A stretch of 64,000 nucleotides of DNA, taken from positions 496,001 to 560,000 of the forward strand of contig JALIRH010000095.1 of NCBI GenBank assembly GCA_023055505.1, written 5' to 3'. Both the position numbers and the translations under genes were made by a program. Below the pieces are notes generated by a model. It ran no database searches, was not told the origin of the DNA, and was given only the letters and a program-made list of their open reading frames with translations. The stretch's first letter is position 1; each line of letters opens with the position of its first letter. The stretch comes from Callipepla californica brunnescens (Eukaryota > Chordata > Aves > Galliformes > Odontophoridae). Shown here in pieces: positions 1 to 12,200 of the stretch.

Positions 1-1640
1 CGGTTAGGTATTGTACAACGCTAAGTGTTAGCTTCTGGGTAAGGGATAGGGTTAGGGTAAGGGTTAGATTCAGGGTTAGGGTTAGCATTAGCATCAGGGT
101 TAGGGTTATGGTAAGAGTTAGGATAGGGAATGGGATACAGTTAGGGTAAGGGTTAGGAATAGGGTTAGGGTTACATTAAGGTTAGGGTTAGTGTTTGGAT
201 CAGGGGTAGGGTTAGGAATAAAGTTAGAGAAAGGGCTAGGATTAGGGTTAGGGTTAGGGTAGGGATACGGTTAGGGTAGAGTTAAGGTTAGGGTAGGGTT
301 AGGGTAAGGGTTAGGGTTAGGGTTAGGGTTAGGGTTAGGTTAGGGTTTGGGTTATGGTAAGAGTTAGGATAGGGATTGTGATACGGTTAGGGTAAGGGTT
401 AGGAATAGGGATAGGGTTTGATTAGGGTAAGGGTTATTGTTTGGATTAGGGGTAGGGTTACGAATAAAGTTAGAGTTAGGGCTAGGATTAGGGTTAGGGT
501 TCGGGATTGGATTAGTGTTAGGGTAAGGAATAAAGTTAGAGTTAGTGTTAGGATTAGGGTTAGGGTAAAGTAGGGTTAGGGGTAGGGTTAGGGTTAGGGT
601 TAGGGTTAGGGTAGGGTTAGGGTTAGGGTTTGGGTTAGGCTAGGGTTAGGGTAAGGGTTAGGGTTAGGGTTAGGGTAGGGTTAGGGTTAGGGTTAGGGTT
701 AGGGTTAGGGTTAGGGTTAGGGTTAGGGTTAGGGTAGGGTTAGGGTTAGGGTTAGGGTTAGGGTTAAATTTATTGTTAGGGTTAGGGTTAGGGTTAGGGT
801 TAGGGTTAGGGTTAGTTTAGGGTTAGGGTTAGGGTTAGGGTTAGGGTTAGGGTTAGGGTTAGGGTAAAATTAGGGTTAGGGTTAGTGTTAGGGTTAGGGT
901 TAAATTTATTGTTAGGTTTAGGGTTAAGGTTAGAGTTAGGGTTAGGGTTGAGGTTAGGGTTAGGGTTAGGTTAGGGTTAGGGTTAGGGTTAGGGTTAGGT
1001 TAGGGTTAGGGTTAGGGTTAAGGTGAGAGTTAGGGTTAGGGTTAGGGTTAGGTAAGGGTTAGGGTTAGGGTAAGAATTAGGATAGGGATTGTGATACAGT
1101 TAAGGTAAGGGTTAGGAATTAGAGTTAGGGTTAGGGTTAGGATTAGGGTTAGGGTTAGGTTAGGGTTAGGGTTAGGGTTAGGGTAGGGTTAGGGTTAGGG
1201 TTAGGGTTAAGGTTAAATTTATTGTTAGGGTTAGGGTTAGGGTTAGGGTTAGGGTAGGGTTAGGGTTAGGGTTAGGGTTAGGTTAGGGTTGGGGTTAGGG
1301 TTAGGGTTAGGGTTAGGGTTAGGGTTAGGGTAAAATTAGGGTTAGGGTTGGGGTTAGGGTTAGGGTTAGGGTTAGGGTAAAATTAGGGTTAGGGTTAGTG
1401 TTAGGGTTAAATTTATTGTTAGGTTTAGGGTTAAGGTTAGAGTTAGGGTTAGGGTTGAGGTTAGGGTTAGGGTTAGGTTAGGGTTAGGGTTAGGTTAGGG
1501 TTAGGGTTAGGGTTAAGGTGAGAGATAGGGTTAGGGTTAGGTAAGGGTTAGGGTTAGGGTAAGAATTAGGATAGGGATTGTGATACAGTTAAGGTAAGGG
1601 TTAGGAATTAGGGTTAGGGTTAGGGTTAGGTTTAGGTTTA
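1..1640 (+). repeat. Telomere-like G-strand array, module A copy 1
   Basis: TTAGGG-derived sequence reading in the G-strand direction, with perfect runs (for example about 685-735) mixed with TTAGGGTAGGG, TTAGGA and TTTATTGTTAGG variants. Its first bases recur at 5551 and 40883, so this is one copy of a module found three times. Variant interspersion shows it is interstitial or subtelomeric rather than a terminal telomere. No gene seen. Confidence 0.9.
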
Positions 1641-3652
1641 GGTTTAGGGTTAGGGTTAGGGTTAGTGTTTGGTACGGGTAGGGTTAGGTTATGGTTGAGG
1701 TTAGTGTTAGGGTAGAGGTTAGGTTTAGAAGGCCTAACGGGTTAGGAATAGGGTTAAGGGTATTAGGGTAAATCGTTAGTAGGCTTAAGGGCTAGGGTTA
1801 GGGTTAGGGTTAGGATAGGGTTAATGTAGGGTTAGGGTTAGTGCTAGGAATCAATTTGGAGGAAGGAAAAGGTATAGGAATTGGTTCATTGTTAGCGTTA
1901 GTCTTCAGGGTTAGGGTTCGGATTTAGCACTATGTTTCAGGTTCCTTTTAGGTTTAGTGATAAGGATTAGGGGTACGTTTAGGTATTGTACAATGCTAAG
2001 TGTTAGCTTCTGGGTGGGGGTTGGGGTTAGATTAAGGTTGAGGGTTAGGGTTAGGACTAGATTTAGGATTAGGTTTAGGAATAGGTTTTCTTTGATTGTT
2101 AGGGTGAGAGAAAGGTTAGGCCTTGGGTTTGTTTTTGGAATAGTTTTGGGTTTCAGAATAGGAATTGGGTTAGTATTTGGAATCTGATTGCTTTAGTATT
2201 AGTGTTAGGGTGGGGGTTAGAAGTTAGGTGAGCGTTGTGGTAATCTAATGCTTTGTGTTAGGCTTAGGGTTGGGCTTTTACTTGAGGTTGGTGTTAGGGT
2301 CAGCTTTAGTTTGAAGGTAGATTTAGAGTTTAAATTGTGGTCATGCTTTGGATTAGTTTTAGAGTTAGGGTAAGATTTAGGTTTCCTTTCAGTGTTAGGC
2401 TGTGAGAATTGTAGGCTTTGTGTTTTTGGGTTTGTGTTGGGTTTAGGAATTGGAATAGTGTTTGGGATAGTATTAGCGTTAAGGCTGGGGTTAGAGTTAG
2501 GTGATGGCTGTGGTAATCTAATGCTTTGTGTTAGGTTTAGGGTTGGGCTTCAATCTGGGGTTGGTTTTAAGGTCCCATTTAGATTTCAGGAAGAATTGGA
2601 GTTCAATTGAGGTAACGGTTAGGATTAGATTTAGGGTTCTGATAAGGGTTAGGTTAGGGTTAGGGTTTGGTTCCAAGTTGTTTTTAGGGTTAGGGTTAAC
2701 GTTAGGTTTCAGGATAGGGTTAGGAATATAGCTAGGTGTTAGGTAAGGTTTAGTCCTGGGGTTTCAGTTCGGGTTAGGTGAAGCGTTAGTTTTACAGTTA
2801 GAAGACATGTTAGGGTTAGGGTTAGGTTTTGGTGTAGATTTAGGTTTAGGGTAAGGGTTAGGGATGTAGATGAAGGTTTAGTGGAAGGGGTAGGGTTCTC
2901 TTTAGTTTTAGGACCAGGGAAGGGTCCTAAAAGGGCCTTGGCTAAGGGTGAGTTTTAGTATTTGATTTAGCGTTGCGTTCAGGTCTAGGTTAGTTTGAGT
3001 GTCAGGCTGAGAGAAGGGGTAGGCCTTGGGTTTGGTTCTGGCTTAGTGTTAGGTTTAGGAATAGGAATAGTTTTGGTGTTTGGATTGGGTTTGGGGTTAG
3101 TAGTAGGGATTGGATTGGGGTTAGTGTTAGGTGAGATCTGCGGTAATCTGATGCTTTCTTTGAGGCTTGAGGTTTGAGCTTAAACGTGGTGTTGGTTTTA
3201 GGGTAGGATTTAGGGCTAGGGTTTGGTTGAGGGTAGCATTAGGTTTAGGTTTAGGGGAAGGGTTTTGGTTAGGGTAGAGGTTAGAATTCTGGTTTGGGTT
3301 AGGAATAGGGTTCTGGACAAGGTAAGGATTTAGTCCTAGGTTTCCAGTTAGGGTAAGGTGAAGTGCTGGTGTTCTAGTTAGGAGAAGAGTTAGGTTGAGG
3401 TTTCGGGTTAGGTTTTTTTGTCGATTTAGGTTTTAGGTAAGGGGTAGATTTTAGACAACATGAGCTTTCTGGTCAGAGTAGGGTTAGGCCTTAGAATATG
3501 GATAAGATTAGGATAAATGTAGGGTTAGTTTCGGGTTTAGGTTAGTTTGAGTGTTAGGCTGAGAGAAGGGGAGGGCCTTGGGTTTGGGTTTGGTTTAGGG
3601 TTAAGATAAGGTTTAGGAATAGGAGTAGGTTTGGGGTTTGGATTGGGTTTGG
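1641..3652 (+). repeat. Diverged telomere-like unit, module C copy 1
   Basis: G-strand sequence in which TTAGGG is diluted by longer non-telomeric words. It is nearly identical to 41339-43250 (offset about 39,598 from base 1957 on) and partly to 28830-30420. A conserved word around GGTAATCT(A/G)ATGCTTT occurs at about 2226-2262, 2498-2530 and 3130-3156, so C is built from smaller subrepeats. Open frames in it only encode Val/Arg/Leu/Gly-rich repeat translations. The unit ends abruptly at the ERV fragment at 3653. Confidence 0.85.
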
Positions 3653-3838
3653 ACTTGACAGTGACTCCCCACTGAACCATAACATCAGGGCCCCATAAAT
3701 ATCATCGGAATTGGCAACACAAACGGTTTGATAGTAGCTACCCGATCTTCAGGTCCTCTGATTGGAATGAACTCAGCACTTTGCTGGCTGTTCCTTGCAC
3801 CTCCCACCCCACCTAATGTATGTGATGATTTGTATGAT
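3653..3838 (-). pseudogene. ERV protease fragment carried in a repeat module
   Basis: A non-repetitive stretch of about 185 bp, almost identical to 38984-39170, where it is continuous with a minus-strand class II ERV. Translated on the minus strand it gives the end of a retroviral aspartic protease; the rest of pol is absent here. Two differences are visible near its telomere-like edge. Because the ERV-to-module-B junction is shared by both copies, this fragment was most likely copied together with module B from the 39-kb locus, not inserted independently. Confidence 0.75.
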
Positions 3839-5334
3839 GTAACCCAAAACCAAACCCCAGGCCTACCCCTTCTCTCACCCTGACACTCGAACCAAACCTC
3901 CGCCTAAACCTAACCCTAATATCTAAGCCTAAGCCTAACCCTTCCAATTGCCCTAGCCCTAACACTAACCCTTTTCCTATACCTAACCCTGACCTCAACC
4001 CTGATCCTAACTTTTCCCTAACCCTAACACCAACCCGTAACATCATTTGAATCCTAATCCTATTCCAAACCTTAACCCTATCCCAAGGCCTAACCCTACT
4101 CTGACCTTTACACTCCAACTAACCCAACCTCGATCAATAAATACAAATGGAATCCTAAACCTAAACCTAAACCTAAACCTACTGCTAACACCACAAGTCA
4201 GCCTACTTTTCTCCCTAAATCTAATCACAAATCTCAAAAAATCTTTGTCCCTAACCCTAATCATAAATCCAGTCCAAACTCTGAAACTTTCCCAAAACCT
4301 ATGCCTATTCCTAACACTTACTCTTACCCTAAGTCTATCCCTAACACTAACCCTTCTCCCAGACACAACCCTAAAGCCAACACTAATCCTAACCTAATCT
4401 TTATCCTAATCCTAAACCTAATCCTAACTCTTACCCTAATTCTAACTCTACCCTAACCCTAACTCTGACCCTCAAACCAAACCCACATTTAAGCACAACC
4501 CTAATCCCGACACCTAGCATCAGATTACCACAACCCTAACGGAACCCTAACCCTAACACTAATGCTATGACTATCCCAAACCCTAACCCAAGTACTAGAC
4601 CAAACCATACCCCTATCCCTCACTCTAAAACTAACAACCCTAACTAAACTCTAACCGTAACCCTATCCCTAATACTAACACTAATCATCTTTTAAAAACC
4701 AATGTTATTCCTATTCCTAAACCTTACCCAATCTCCAAATGAAATCCAAGGCCGGTGCCTTCTCACACCCTAACGATCAAACCAAACCTACATCTAAACC
4801 TAACCCTAAATCCAATCTTTACCCTAAACCATACACTTGCCCTGGCCTTAACACTAACCCTTTCCCTATACCTAACCCTAACCCTAACCTTAACACTAAT
4901 TTGAGGCCTATCCCTAGTAGGAACCCAAAACCTAATTGGAATCTGAATCCTGTTCTTAACCTTAACCCTAACACGACTTAACTCTACTCTGACCCTAAAA
5001 GTCAAATTAACCCTACTCCTTACCCTAAACCTCAATCTAAACCTAAACCTAACCCTAAACCTAAACTTCACAAGAACACTCAACCTAATCCTAGCACTAA
5101 CCTAAACTAAAACTAAAACACCTTTTTTGCTAACCCTAATCCTAAATCTAACCCTAACCCCAAAACTCCCCCAAACCTGACCCTAAACCTAATCCACTCC
5201 AAAATCCTTACCCTAACCCTAACCCCAAACACCCTAATACTAGAACTAAAGCAATCCTTCACCCTAACCCTAAAACTAACAATTTAACTTTGACCCTAAA
5301 ACTCAAATTCACCCTACATACACTTGATGCTACC
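3839..5334 (-). repeat. C-strand telomere-like unit, module B copy 1
   Basis: CCCTAA-type sequence (AACCCTAACCCT, CCTAAACCTAAACC) running opposite to modules A and C. It is nearly identical to 39171-40667 at a constant offset of 35,333. It holds the reverse complement of the conserved C-module word (GCATCAGATTACCACAA at about 4519-4535). The frames of 80-116 codons on both strands are repeat translations. Confidence 0.85.
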
Positions 5335-7142
5335 TAGGTTAGGGTCAGGCTCAATCTGGGTTTTGTGTTGGGGTCAAAGGGATAGGGTTAGGGTAGAGTT
5401 CGAGTTAGGATGAAGGTAATGCTTACAGATATGTTTAGAGAATGGAACAGGGTTAGGGTTAAGGTTAGGGTAAGGTTGAAGGTTAGGCTCAGGGACAGAT
5501 TTAGGGTTAGAGTTTGGGTTCCTTTTAGGTTTAGGGATAGGGTTAGGGTACGGTTAGGTATTGTACAACGCTAAGTGTTAGCTTCTGGGTAAGGGATAGG
5601 GTTAGGGTAAGGGTTAGATTCAGGGTTAGGGTTAGCATTAGCATCAGGGTTAGGGTTATGGTAAGAGTTAGGATAGGGAATGGGATACAGTTAGGGTAAG
5701 GGTTAGGAATAGGGTTAGGGTTACATTAAGGTTAGGGTTAGTGTTTGGATCAGGGGTAGGGTTAGGAATAAAGTTAGAGAAAGGGCTAGGATTAGGGTTA
5801 GGGTTAGGGTAGGGATACGGTTAGGGTAGAGTTAAGGTTAGGGTAGGGTTAGGGTAAGGGTTAGGGTTAGGGTTAGGGTTAGGGTTAGGTTAGGGTTTGG
5901 GTTATGGTAAGAGTTAGGATAGGGATTGTGATACGGTTAGGGTAAGGGTTAGGAATAGGGATAGGGTTTGATTAGGGTAAGGGTTATTGTTTGGATTAGG
6001 GGTAGGGTTACGAATAAAGTTAGAGTTAGGGCTAGGATTAGGGTTAGGGTTCGGGATTGGATTAGTGTTAGGGTAAGGAGTAAAGTTAGAGTTAGTGTTA
6101 GGATTAGGGTTAGGGTAAAGTAGGGTATAGGGGTAGGGTTAGGGTTAGGGTTAGGGTTAGGGTAGGGTTAGGGTTAGGGTTTGGGTTAGGCTAGGGTTAG
6201 GGTAAGGGTTAGGGTTAGGGTTAGGGTTAGGGTTAGGGTAGGGTTAGGGTTAGGGTTAGGGTTAGGGTTAGGGTTAGGGTTAGGGTTAGGGTTAGGGTTA
6301 AGGTTTAATTTATTGTTAGGGTTAGGGTTAGGGTTAAGGTGAGAGTTAGGGTTAGGGTTAGGGTTAGGGTTAGGTAAGAGTTAGGGTTAGGGTAAGAATT
6401 AGGATAGGGATTGTGATACAGTTAAGGTAAGGGTTAGGAATTAGAGTTAGGGTTAGGGTTAGGATTAGGGTTAGGGTTAGGTTAGGGTTAGGGTTAGGGT
6501 TAGGGTATGCTTAGGGTTAGGGTAAAATTAGGGTTAGGGTTAGTGTTAGGGTTAGGGTTAAATTTATTGTTAGGTTTAGGGTTAAGGTTAGAGTTAGGGT
6601 TAGGGTTGAGGTTAGGGTTAGGGTTAGGGTTAGGGTTAGGTTAGGGTTAGGGTTAGGGTAAGAATTAGGATAGGGATTGTGATACAGTTAAGGTAAGGGT
6701 TAGGAATTAGAGTTAGGGTTAGGGTTAGGATTAGGGTTAGGGTTAGGTTAGGGTTAGGGTTAGGGTTAAGGTTAGAGTTAGGGTTAGGGTTAGGGTTAGG
6801 GTTAGGGTTAGGGTAAGAATTAGGATAGGGATTGTGATACAGTTAAGGTAAGGGTTAGGAATTAGGGTTAGGGTTAGGTTTAGGTTTAGGTTTAGGGTTA
6901 GGGTTAGGGTTAGGGTAGGGTAGGGTTAGGGTTAGGTTTAGGGTTAAGGTTAAATTTATTGTTAGGGTTAGGGTTAGGGTTAGGGTTAGGGTTAAGGTTA
7001 AATTTATTGTTAGGGTTAGGGTTAGGGTTAGGGTTAGGGTTAGGGTTAGGGTTAGGGTTAGGGCTAGGGTTAGGGTTAATGTAGGGTTAGGGTTAGTGCT
7101 AGGAATCAATTTGGAGGAAGGAAAAGGTATAGGAATTGGTTC
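5335..7142 (+). repeat. Strand switch and G-strand array, module A copy 2
   Basis: At about 5330-5340 the sequence flips from CCCTAA to TTAGGG through a short CCTAGG palindrome (GCTACCTAGGTTAGGG). From 5551 it repeats the first bases of the window, fixing a 5,550-bp tandem period for A-C-B. Perfect TTAGGG runs occur at about 6215-6300 and 7010-7060. The copy stops at 7142, inside the start of module C (after GGTATAGGAATTGGTTC), where it meets a different minisatellite. Confidence 0.88.
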
Positions 7143-8370
7143 CTCATTGCTGCCCCATAGCTGCCCCATAGCTTCCCCACAGCCTCCTCATAACTGTCCC
7201 ATTGGTGCCCCATAGCTGCCCCATGGCTGCCTCACTGGTGTGCCATAGCTGCCCCATGGCTGCCTCACTGGTGTACCATAGCTGCCCCGTAGACTCACCA
7301 TAGCCTCATCATAGCTTCCCAACTGCTGCCCCATTGCTACCTCCCTGCTGCCCTATAGCTGCCCCATAGCTGCTCCATAGCCTCCCCATAGCCTCCTCAT
7401 AACTGCCCCACTAATGCCCCATAGCTGCCGCACTAATGCCCCATATTTGACTCTCTACTCCCTCACTGCTGCCCCGTAGCCTCCCTATAGCTGCCTCACT
7501 GGTGCCCCATATCTGCCTCACTGGTGCCCCATAGCTGCCCCATAGCTTCCCCACAGCCTTCTCATAGCTGCCTCACTACTTCCTCACTACTGCCCCATAG
7601 CTTTCTCATAGCTACCCCATAGCTGCCTCACTGCTGCCCCATATCTGCCCCACTACTTCCCCATAGCTGCCCCACTAATGCCCCATAGCTGCCACATAGC
7701 CTCTTAATAACCGTCCCATATCTGCCCCACTGCTGCTCCATTGCCTCCCCATAACCTCCTCATAGCTGACCCATAGCTGCCCCATAGCTACCTCACTGCT
7801 GCCCCATACGTGCCCCATGGCTGCCTAATTCCCGCCCCATAGCTGCCCCACTGCTGCCTTATATCTGCCCAACTACTGCCACATAGGCGCTCTATAGCTG
7901 CCCCATAGCCTCCCCTTAGCCTCCTCATAGCTGCCCCATAGCTAGCTCTCTGCTGCCACATAGCTTCCCCATAGCCTCCTCATAGCTGTCCCACTGCTGC
8001 CCCATAGCTGCCAAAATGCTGCCCCAAAGTCGCCCCATAGCTTCCTCACTGATGCACCATAGCTGCCCCATAGCCTCCCATAGCCTCCTTATAGCTGCCT
8101 CACTGCTACTCCATAGCTCCATCACTGCTTCCTCATAGCTGCCCCACTACTGCCTCATAGCTGCTTGATGGCTGCCTAATAGCCGCCCCATACCTGCCCC
8201 ACTGTTGCCCCATAACTGCCCCATGGCTACCCTTAGAGCTGCCCCACTTCTGTCCCATAGCTGCCCCACTGCTGCCCCGTGGCTGCCTCATTTCTGCCCC
8301 ATACCTGCCTTACTGCAGCCCCATAGCCACCCCATAGCTGCCTCATATCCTCCCCATAGCCTCCTCATAG
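7143..8370 (+). repeat. CCCCATAGCTGC minisatellite, first block
   Basis: Imperfect tandem units of about 11-12 bp such as CCCCATAGCTGC, CCCCACTGCTGC and CCTCATAGC, in no fixed order. The same family resumes at 9215 beyond the SGF29 promoter. Open frames on both strands are repeat translations (minus strand rich in MGQLWGS-like units). No gene seen. Confidence 0.93.
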
Positions 8371-8816
8371 ATGTTACAAGTGCTAGGGGAAAAAGAGAGC
8401 GCCGCGCGGCCCCGGAATCCTGCCCCGCCCCTCCCCCGCTGCCGCTGCCGCTGCCGCTGCCCCTGCCCAGCCCCACCCCCAAAGCTCACAGTGCCTCCCG
8501 TACAGCCGCCGCCGCCGCTCCAACGTGCGGTTTCCGCGGCAACGGAGCCGCCGCCGCCGCCGCCGCTCCAACGCGCGGTTTCCGCAGTTTCCGCAGTTTC
8601 CGCGGTTCCCACGGCAACGGAGCCGCCGCCGCCGCCGCCGCCGCTCCAACGCGCGGTTTCCGCGGTTTCCGCGGCGCCGCCACCGCCGCCACCATAGTAC
8701 TCCACCGCTCCGTTCATCTGCGGGGGGGGGGGGACTTCCGTTTCCGGCTTCCGGGACCGGCGCACGCGTAGTGCTATTCCCAGAGCCGCGCGCAGTGGGG
8801 GTGGGGCTGTTCGGCC
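8371..8816 (+). promoter_or_regulatory. SGF29: GC-rich promoter and 5'UTR of SGF29
   Basis: A CpG-rich island in low-CpG repeats. It holds a GCC/GCTGCC microsatellite (8437-8465), then a minisatellite of CCGCCGCCGCTCCAACGCG plus GGTTTCCGC units (8503-8690), a 12-G run (8722-8733), and clustered ETS-type ACTTCCG / TTTCCGG / TTCCGGG motifs at 8734-8754. These lie about 60-80 bp before the ATG at 8817 (context GGCCATGG), the usual layout of a TATA-less housekeeping promoter. Promoter function is inferred from composition, motifs and the exon that follows. Confidence 0.7.
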
Positions 8817-8892
8817 ATGGCGTTGGCGGGGGGGGAGGTCGCGCAACGTGGAGCTCCTGGGGGAGCTACAGCGGCTGCTCGCGCACACGCAG
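8817..8892 (+). CDS. SGF29: SGF29 first coding exon, frame broken in a G run
   Basis: Resembles the N-terminus of SGF29 (CCDC101), the double-Tudor H3K4me3 reader of the SAGA and ATAC histone acetyltransferase complexes, which acts in the nucleus. The ATG at 8817 encodes MALAGG. The conserved N-terminal coiled-coil start follows in a different frame (VELLGELQRLLAHTQ, from 8848) and ends at CAG with donor GTGGGA at 8893. The two frames differ by one base across an eight-G run at 8828-8835. With seven Gs the exon would be 25 codons, the same length as the human first coding segment. So either there is a homopolymer length error in the assembly, or this copy is inactivated. Exon 2 should follow, but none is seen before 31 kb. 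The match to SGF29 rests on recalled family sequence, supported by the last exon downstream on the same strand. Confidence 0.72.
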
Positions 8893-9214
8893 GTGGGAAA
8901 GGGGAGGGGGGGAGGAGTGGGGTGGCGGAGGGAGAAGGGGGGAATAGGGTGTGGGTGGGGTGGGGCGGAGTTGGGTGAGGGACGGGGATGTGGGGCTGGG
9001 GTTGGGGCTAATGGGGCTCGATGCTCGGTTCTAAGTCCGGGTGCTCAGTTAGGGGTCTGAAGGCTCTGTTATGGGGCTGGGGCTGCAGATGTGGGGTCGG
9101 GGTTGTGGGTCCGGGGCCGTCGATGTGGGGGAGGGATCAGCCAGTCCTCATTGGTGGGCAACTATGGAAGGGGCGAGGACTCCAACAAAAGAAGCGGGGG
9201 GAAACCAGCAGCCC
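8893..9214 (+). other. Start of SGF29 intron 1, G-rich
   Basis: G-rich intronic sequence (GGGGAGGGGGGGAGGAG, TGGGGCTGGGGCTG) beginning at the exon 1 donor. It passes into the CCCCATAGCTGC minisatellite at about 9211. I see no second exon in it. Confidence 0.6.
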
Positions 9215-12200
9215 CACTGCTGCCCCATAGCCTCCTCATAGCTGCCCCACTGCAGCCCCATAGCTGCCCCATGGCTGCCCCACTGTTGCCCCGCTGCCAC
9301 CCCATAGCCACCCCACTGCTGCCCCATAGCTGCCCCACTACTGCCTCATAGTGGCCCCATAGCCTCCTCAGAGCTGCCCGATAGCTGCCTCATAGCCACC
9401 AGATAGCCGCCCCATAGCTGCTCCATAGCCTCCCCATAGCCTCCTCATAGCTGCAACACTGCTGCACCATAGCTGCTCCATGGCTGTATAATAGCCGCCC
9501 GATAGCTGCCCAATAGCTGCCCGACTACTGCCACATAGCCGCTCTATACCTGCCCAATAGCCTCCTCATAGCTGTCCCACTGCAGCCCCATACCTGCCCC
9601 ATGGCTGCCCCATTGCTGCCACATAGCCACCCCACTGCTGCCCCATAGCTGCCCCACTACTGCCTCATAGCGGCCTCATAGCCTCCTCAGAGCTGCTCGA
9701 TATCTGCATCACTGCTGCCTTAGAGCCGCCCCATAGCTGCCCCACTGCTGCCCCATTGCTGCCTCACTGCAGCCCCATAGCTGCCAATGGCTGCCCCATA
9801 ACCTCCTCATAGCTGCCCCACTGCTGCCCCATAGCCGCCCCATAGCTGCCCCACTGCTAACTTATAGTTGCCCCACTACTGCCCCATAGCTTCCCCACTG
9901 CTGCTCCACAGCCGCCCCAAAGCCTGCTCATAGCTGCCCCACTGCTGCCCCATATCTGCCTCATGGCTGCCTCATAGCCGCACCATAGCTGCCCCACTGC
10001 TGCCCCGTGTCTGCCTCATGGCTGCCTCATAGCCGCACCATAGCTGCCCCACTGCTGTCCCATAGCTGCCCTATAGCTTCCTTGTAGCTGCCCCACTGCT
10101 GCCCCATAGATGCAAAATGGCTGCCTCATAGCCGCTCCGTAGCTGCCCCACTGCTGCCCTATAGCATTTCCGTAGCCTCTTCATAGCTGCCTCACTGCTG
10201 CCCCACAGCCACCCCATGGCTGCCTCATACCTGCCCCATAGCTGCCTCCTAGCCGCTCCATACATGCCCCATAGTCTCCCTATAGCGTCCTCATTGCTGC
10301 CCCACTACTGCCCCATAGCTGCCCCACTACTGCGTTATTGCTGCCCCACTGCTGCCCCATAGCTGCCCCATAACGTCCTCATAGCTGCCCCATACCTGCC
10401 TCACTGCTGCCCAATAGGTGCCCAAAGGCTGCCTAATAGCCGCCCCATAGCTGCCCCACTGCTTCCCAATAGCTGCCTTATATCTGCCCGACTGCTGCCC
10501 CATAGCTGCCTCATAGCCTCCCCATAGCCTCCTCATAGCTGCCTCACTGCTGCCCCATATCTGCCCAACTTCTGCCTAATTGCTGCCTCACTGCTGCACC
10601 ATAGCTGCCCTACGGCTGCCTCATAGTTGCCCCATAGCTGTCTCATAGCCACCCGATAGCTGCCTCCATAGCCTTCTCGTAGCTTCCTTACTGCTGCCCC
10701 ATAGCTGCACCGTGGCTGCCCCATAACTGCACCGTGGCTGCCTCATAGCCGTTACATATCTGCCCCATAGCCTCCCCATAGCCTCCCCATAGCTTCCTCA
10801 TAGCTGCCTCACTGCTACCCCATAGCTCCCTCGCTGCTTCCCCATAGGTGCCCCATGGCTACCTCATAGCTGCCCCACTGCTGTCCCATAGCTGCCCCAT
10901 GGCTGCCTCATAGCCACCCCATAGCTGACCCACTGCTGCCTCATAGCCACCCCATAGCTGACCCACCGCTGCCTCATAGCTGCTCCACTACTGCCCCATA
11001 GCTGCCTCACTGGTTTCTCATACCTACCCCATGGCTGCCTCATAACCTCACCATAGCTGCCCCACTACTGCCCCATAGCCACCCCGTCGCTGCCCCATAG
11101 CCTCCCCATACTTGCCCCATAGCTGTCTCACTGCTGCCCCATAGCTGCCCCATGGCTGCCTCATAGCCGTCCAATAGCTGCCCGACTACTGCCCCATAGC
11201 TGCCTCATAGCCTCCCCATAGTCTCCTCATAGTTGCCCACACTGCTGCCCCATAGCCTCCCCATAGCTGCCTTAGCTGCCCCACTGCTACACCACATCTG
11301 CCCCATAGCCTCCTCATAGCTGACCCATAGCTGCTTGATAAGTGCCTCATACCTGTTGTATAACTGCCTCACTGCTGCCCCATAGCTGCCCCATAGTTTC
11401 CTCAGAGCCTCCTCATATTTGCCCCACTGCTGCCCCGTAGCTGCCTTACTACTGCCCCATACCTGCCTCACTGCTGCCCCATAGCTTCCCCGTCGCTGCC
11501 TCATAGCCGCCCCATTGCTGCCCCATGGCTTCCCAATAGCATCCTCAAAGCTGCCCCATTGCTTCCCCTTAGCTTCCTCACTGCTGCCCCATAGCTACCC
11601 CACTACTGCCCCATAGCCGCCCCGTAGCCTCAAAGCTGCCCCACTGCTGCCCCATGGCTGCCTCTTTGTTGCCCCATACCTGCCCCACTGCTGCCCTATA
11701 GCCACCCCATAGCTGCCTCACTTCTGCCCCATAGCTGCCTCATATCCTCCCCATAGCCTCCTCATAGATGCCTCACTGCTACACAATAGCTGCCCCACAG
11801 CTGCCCCATAGCTGCCTCACTGCAGCCCCACAGCTACTTTTTGTCTGCCTCAAAGATGCCCCATAGCTTCCTCATGGCCTTCCCATAGTCTCATCATAGC
11901 TGCCCCACTGCTGCCCCAAAGCTGCCTTACTACTGCCCCTTGCTGCCCCAAGGCTCGCTTATAGCTACACCATAGCTGTTTCACTACTGCCACATAGCTG
12001 CCCCATGGCTGCCCCATAGCTGCTCAACTGCTGCCCCATAGTCGCCCCATAGCTGCCCCACTGCTGCCCCATACCTGCTTCATAGCCTCCCCATAGTCTC
12101 CTCCTGCTACCCCACTGCTGCCCCATAGCTGCTCCATAGCCTCTCAAGAGACTCCTCATAGCTGCCCCACTTCAGCCCCATAGCCGCCCCATAGCTGCCT

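Noticed and set aside
1..1640. True chromosome-end telomere
   Set aside because: Variants are interspersed throughout, the array passes into other modules, and G-strand direction at the left edge is not what a left chromosome end would show. Interstitial or subtelomeric is more likely.
3813..5083. Arg/Val- and Pro/Asn/Leu-rich frames in modules A, B and C
   Set aside because: Six- and near-six-base repeats give long frames on both strands; no domain, and the frames overlap on opposite strands.
8205..8947. Ala/Arg/Pro-rich frames up to 188 codons across the SGF29 promoter
   Set aside because: They translate the CCG-rich minisatellite in several frames at once. Only the exon at 8817-8892 has outside support.
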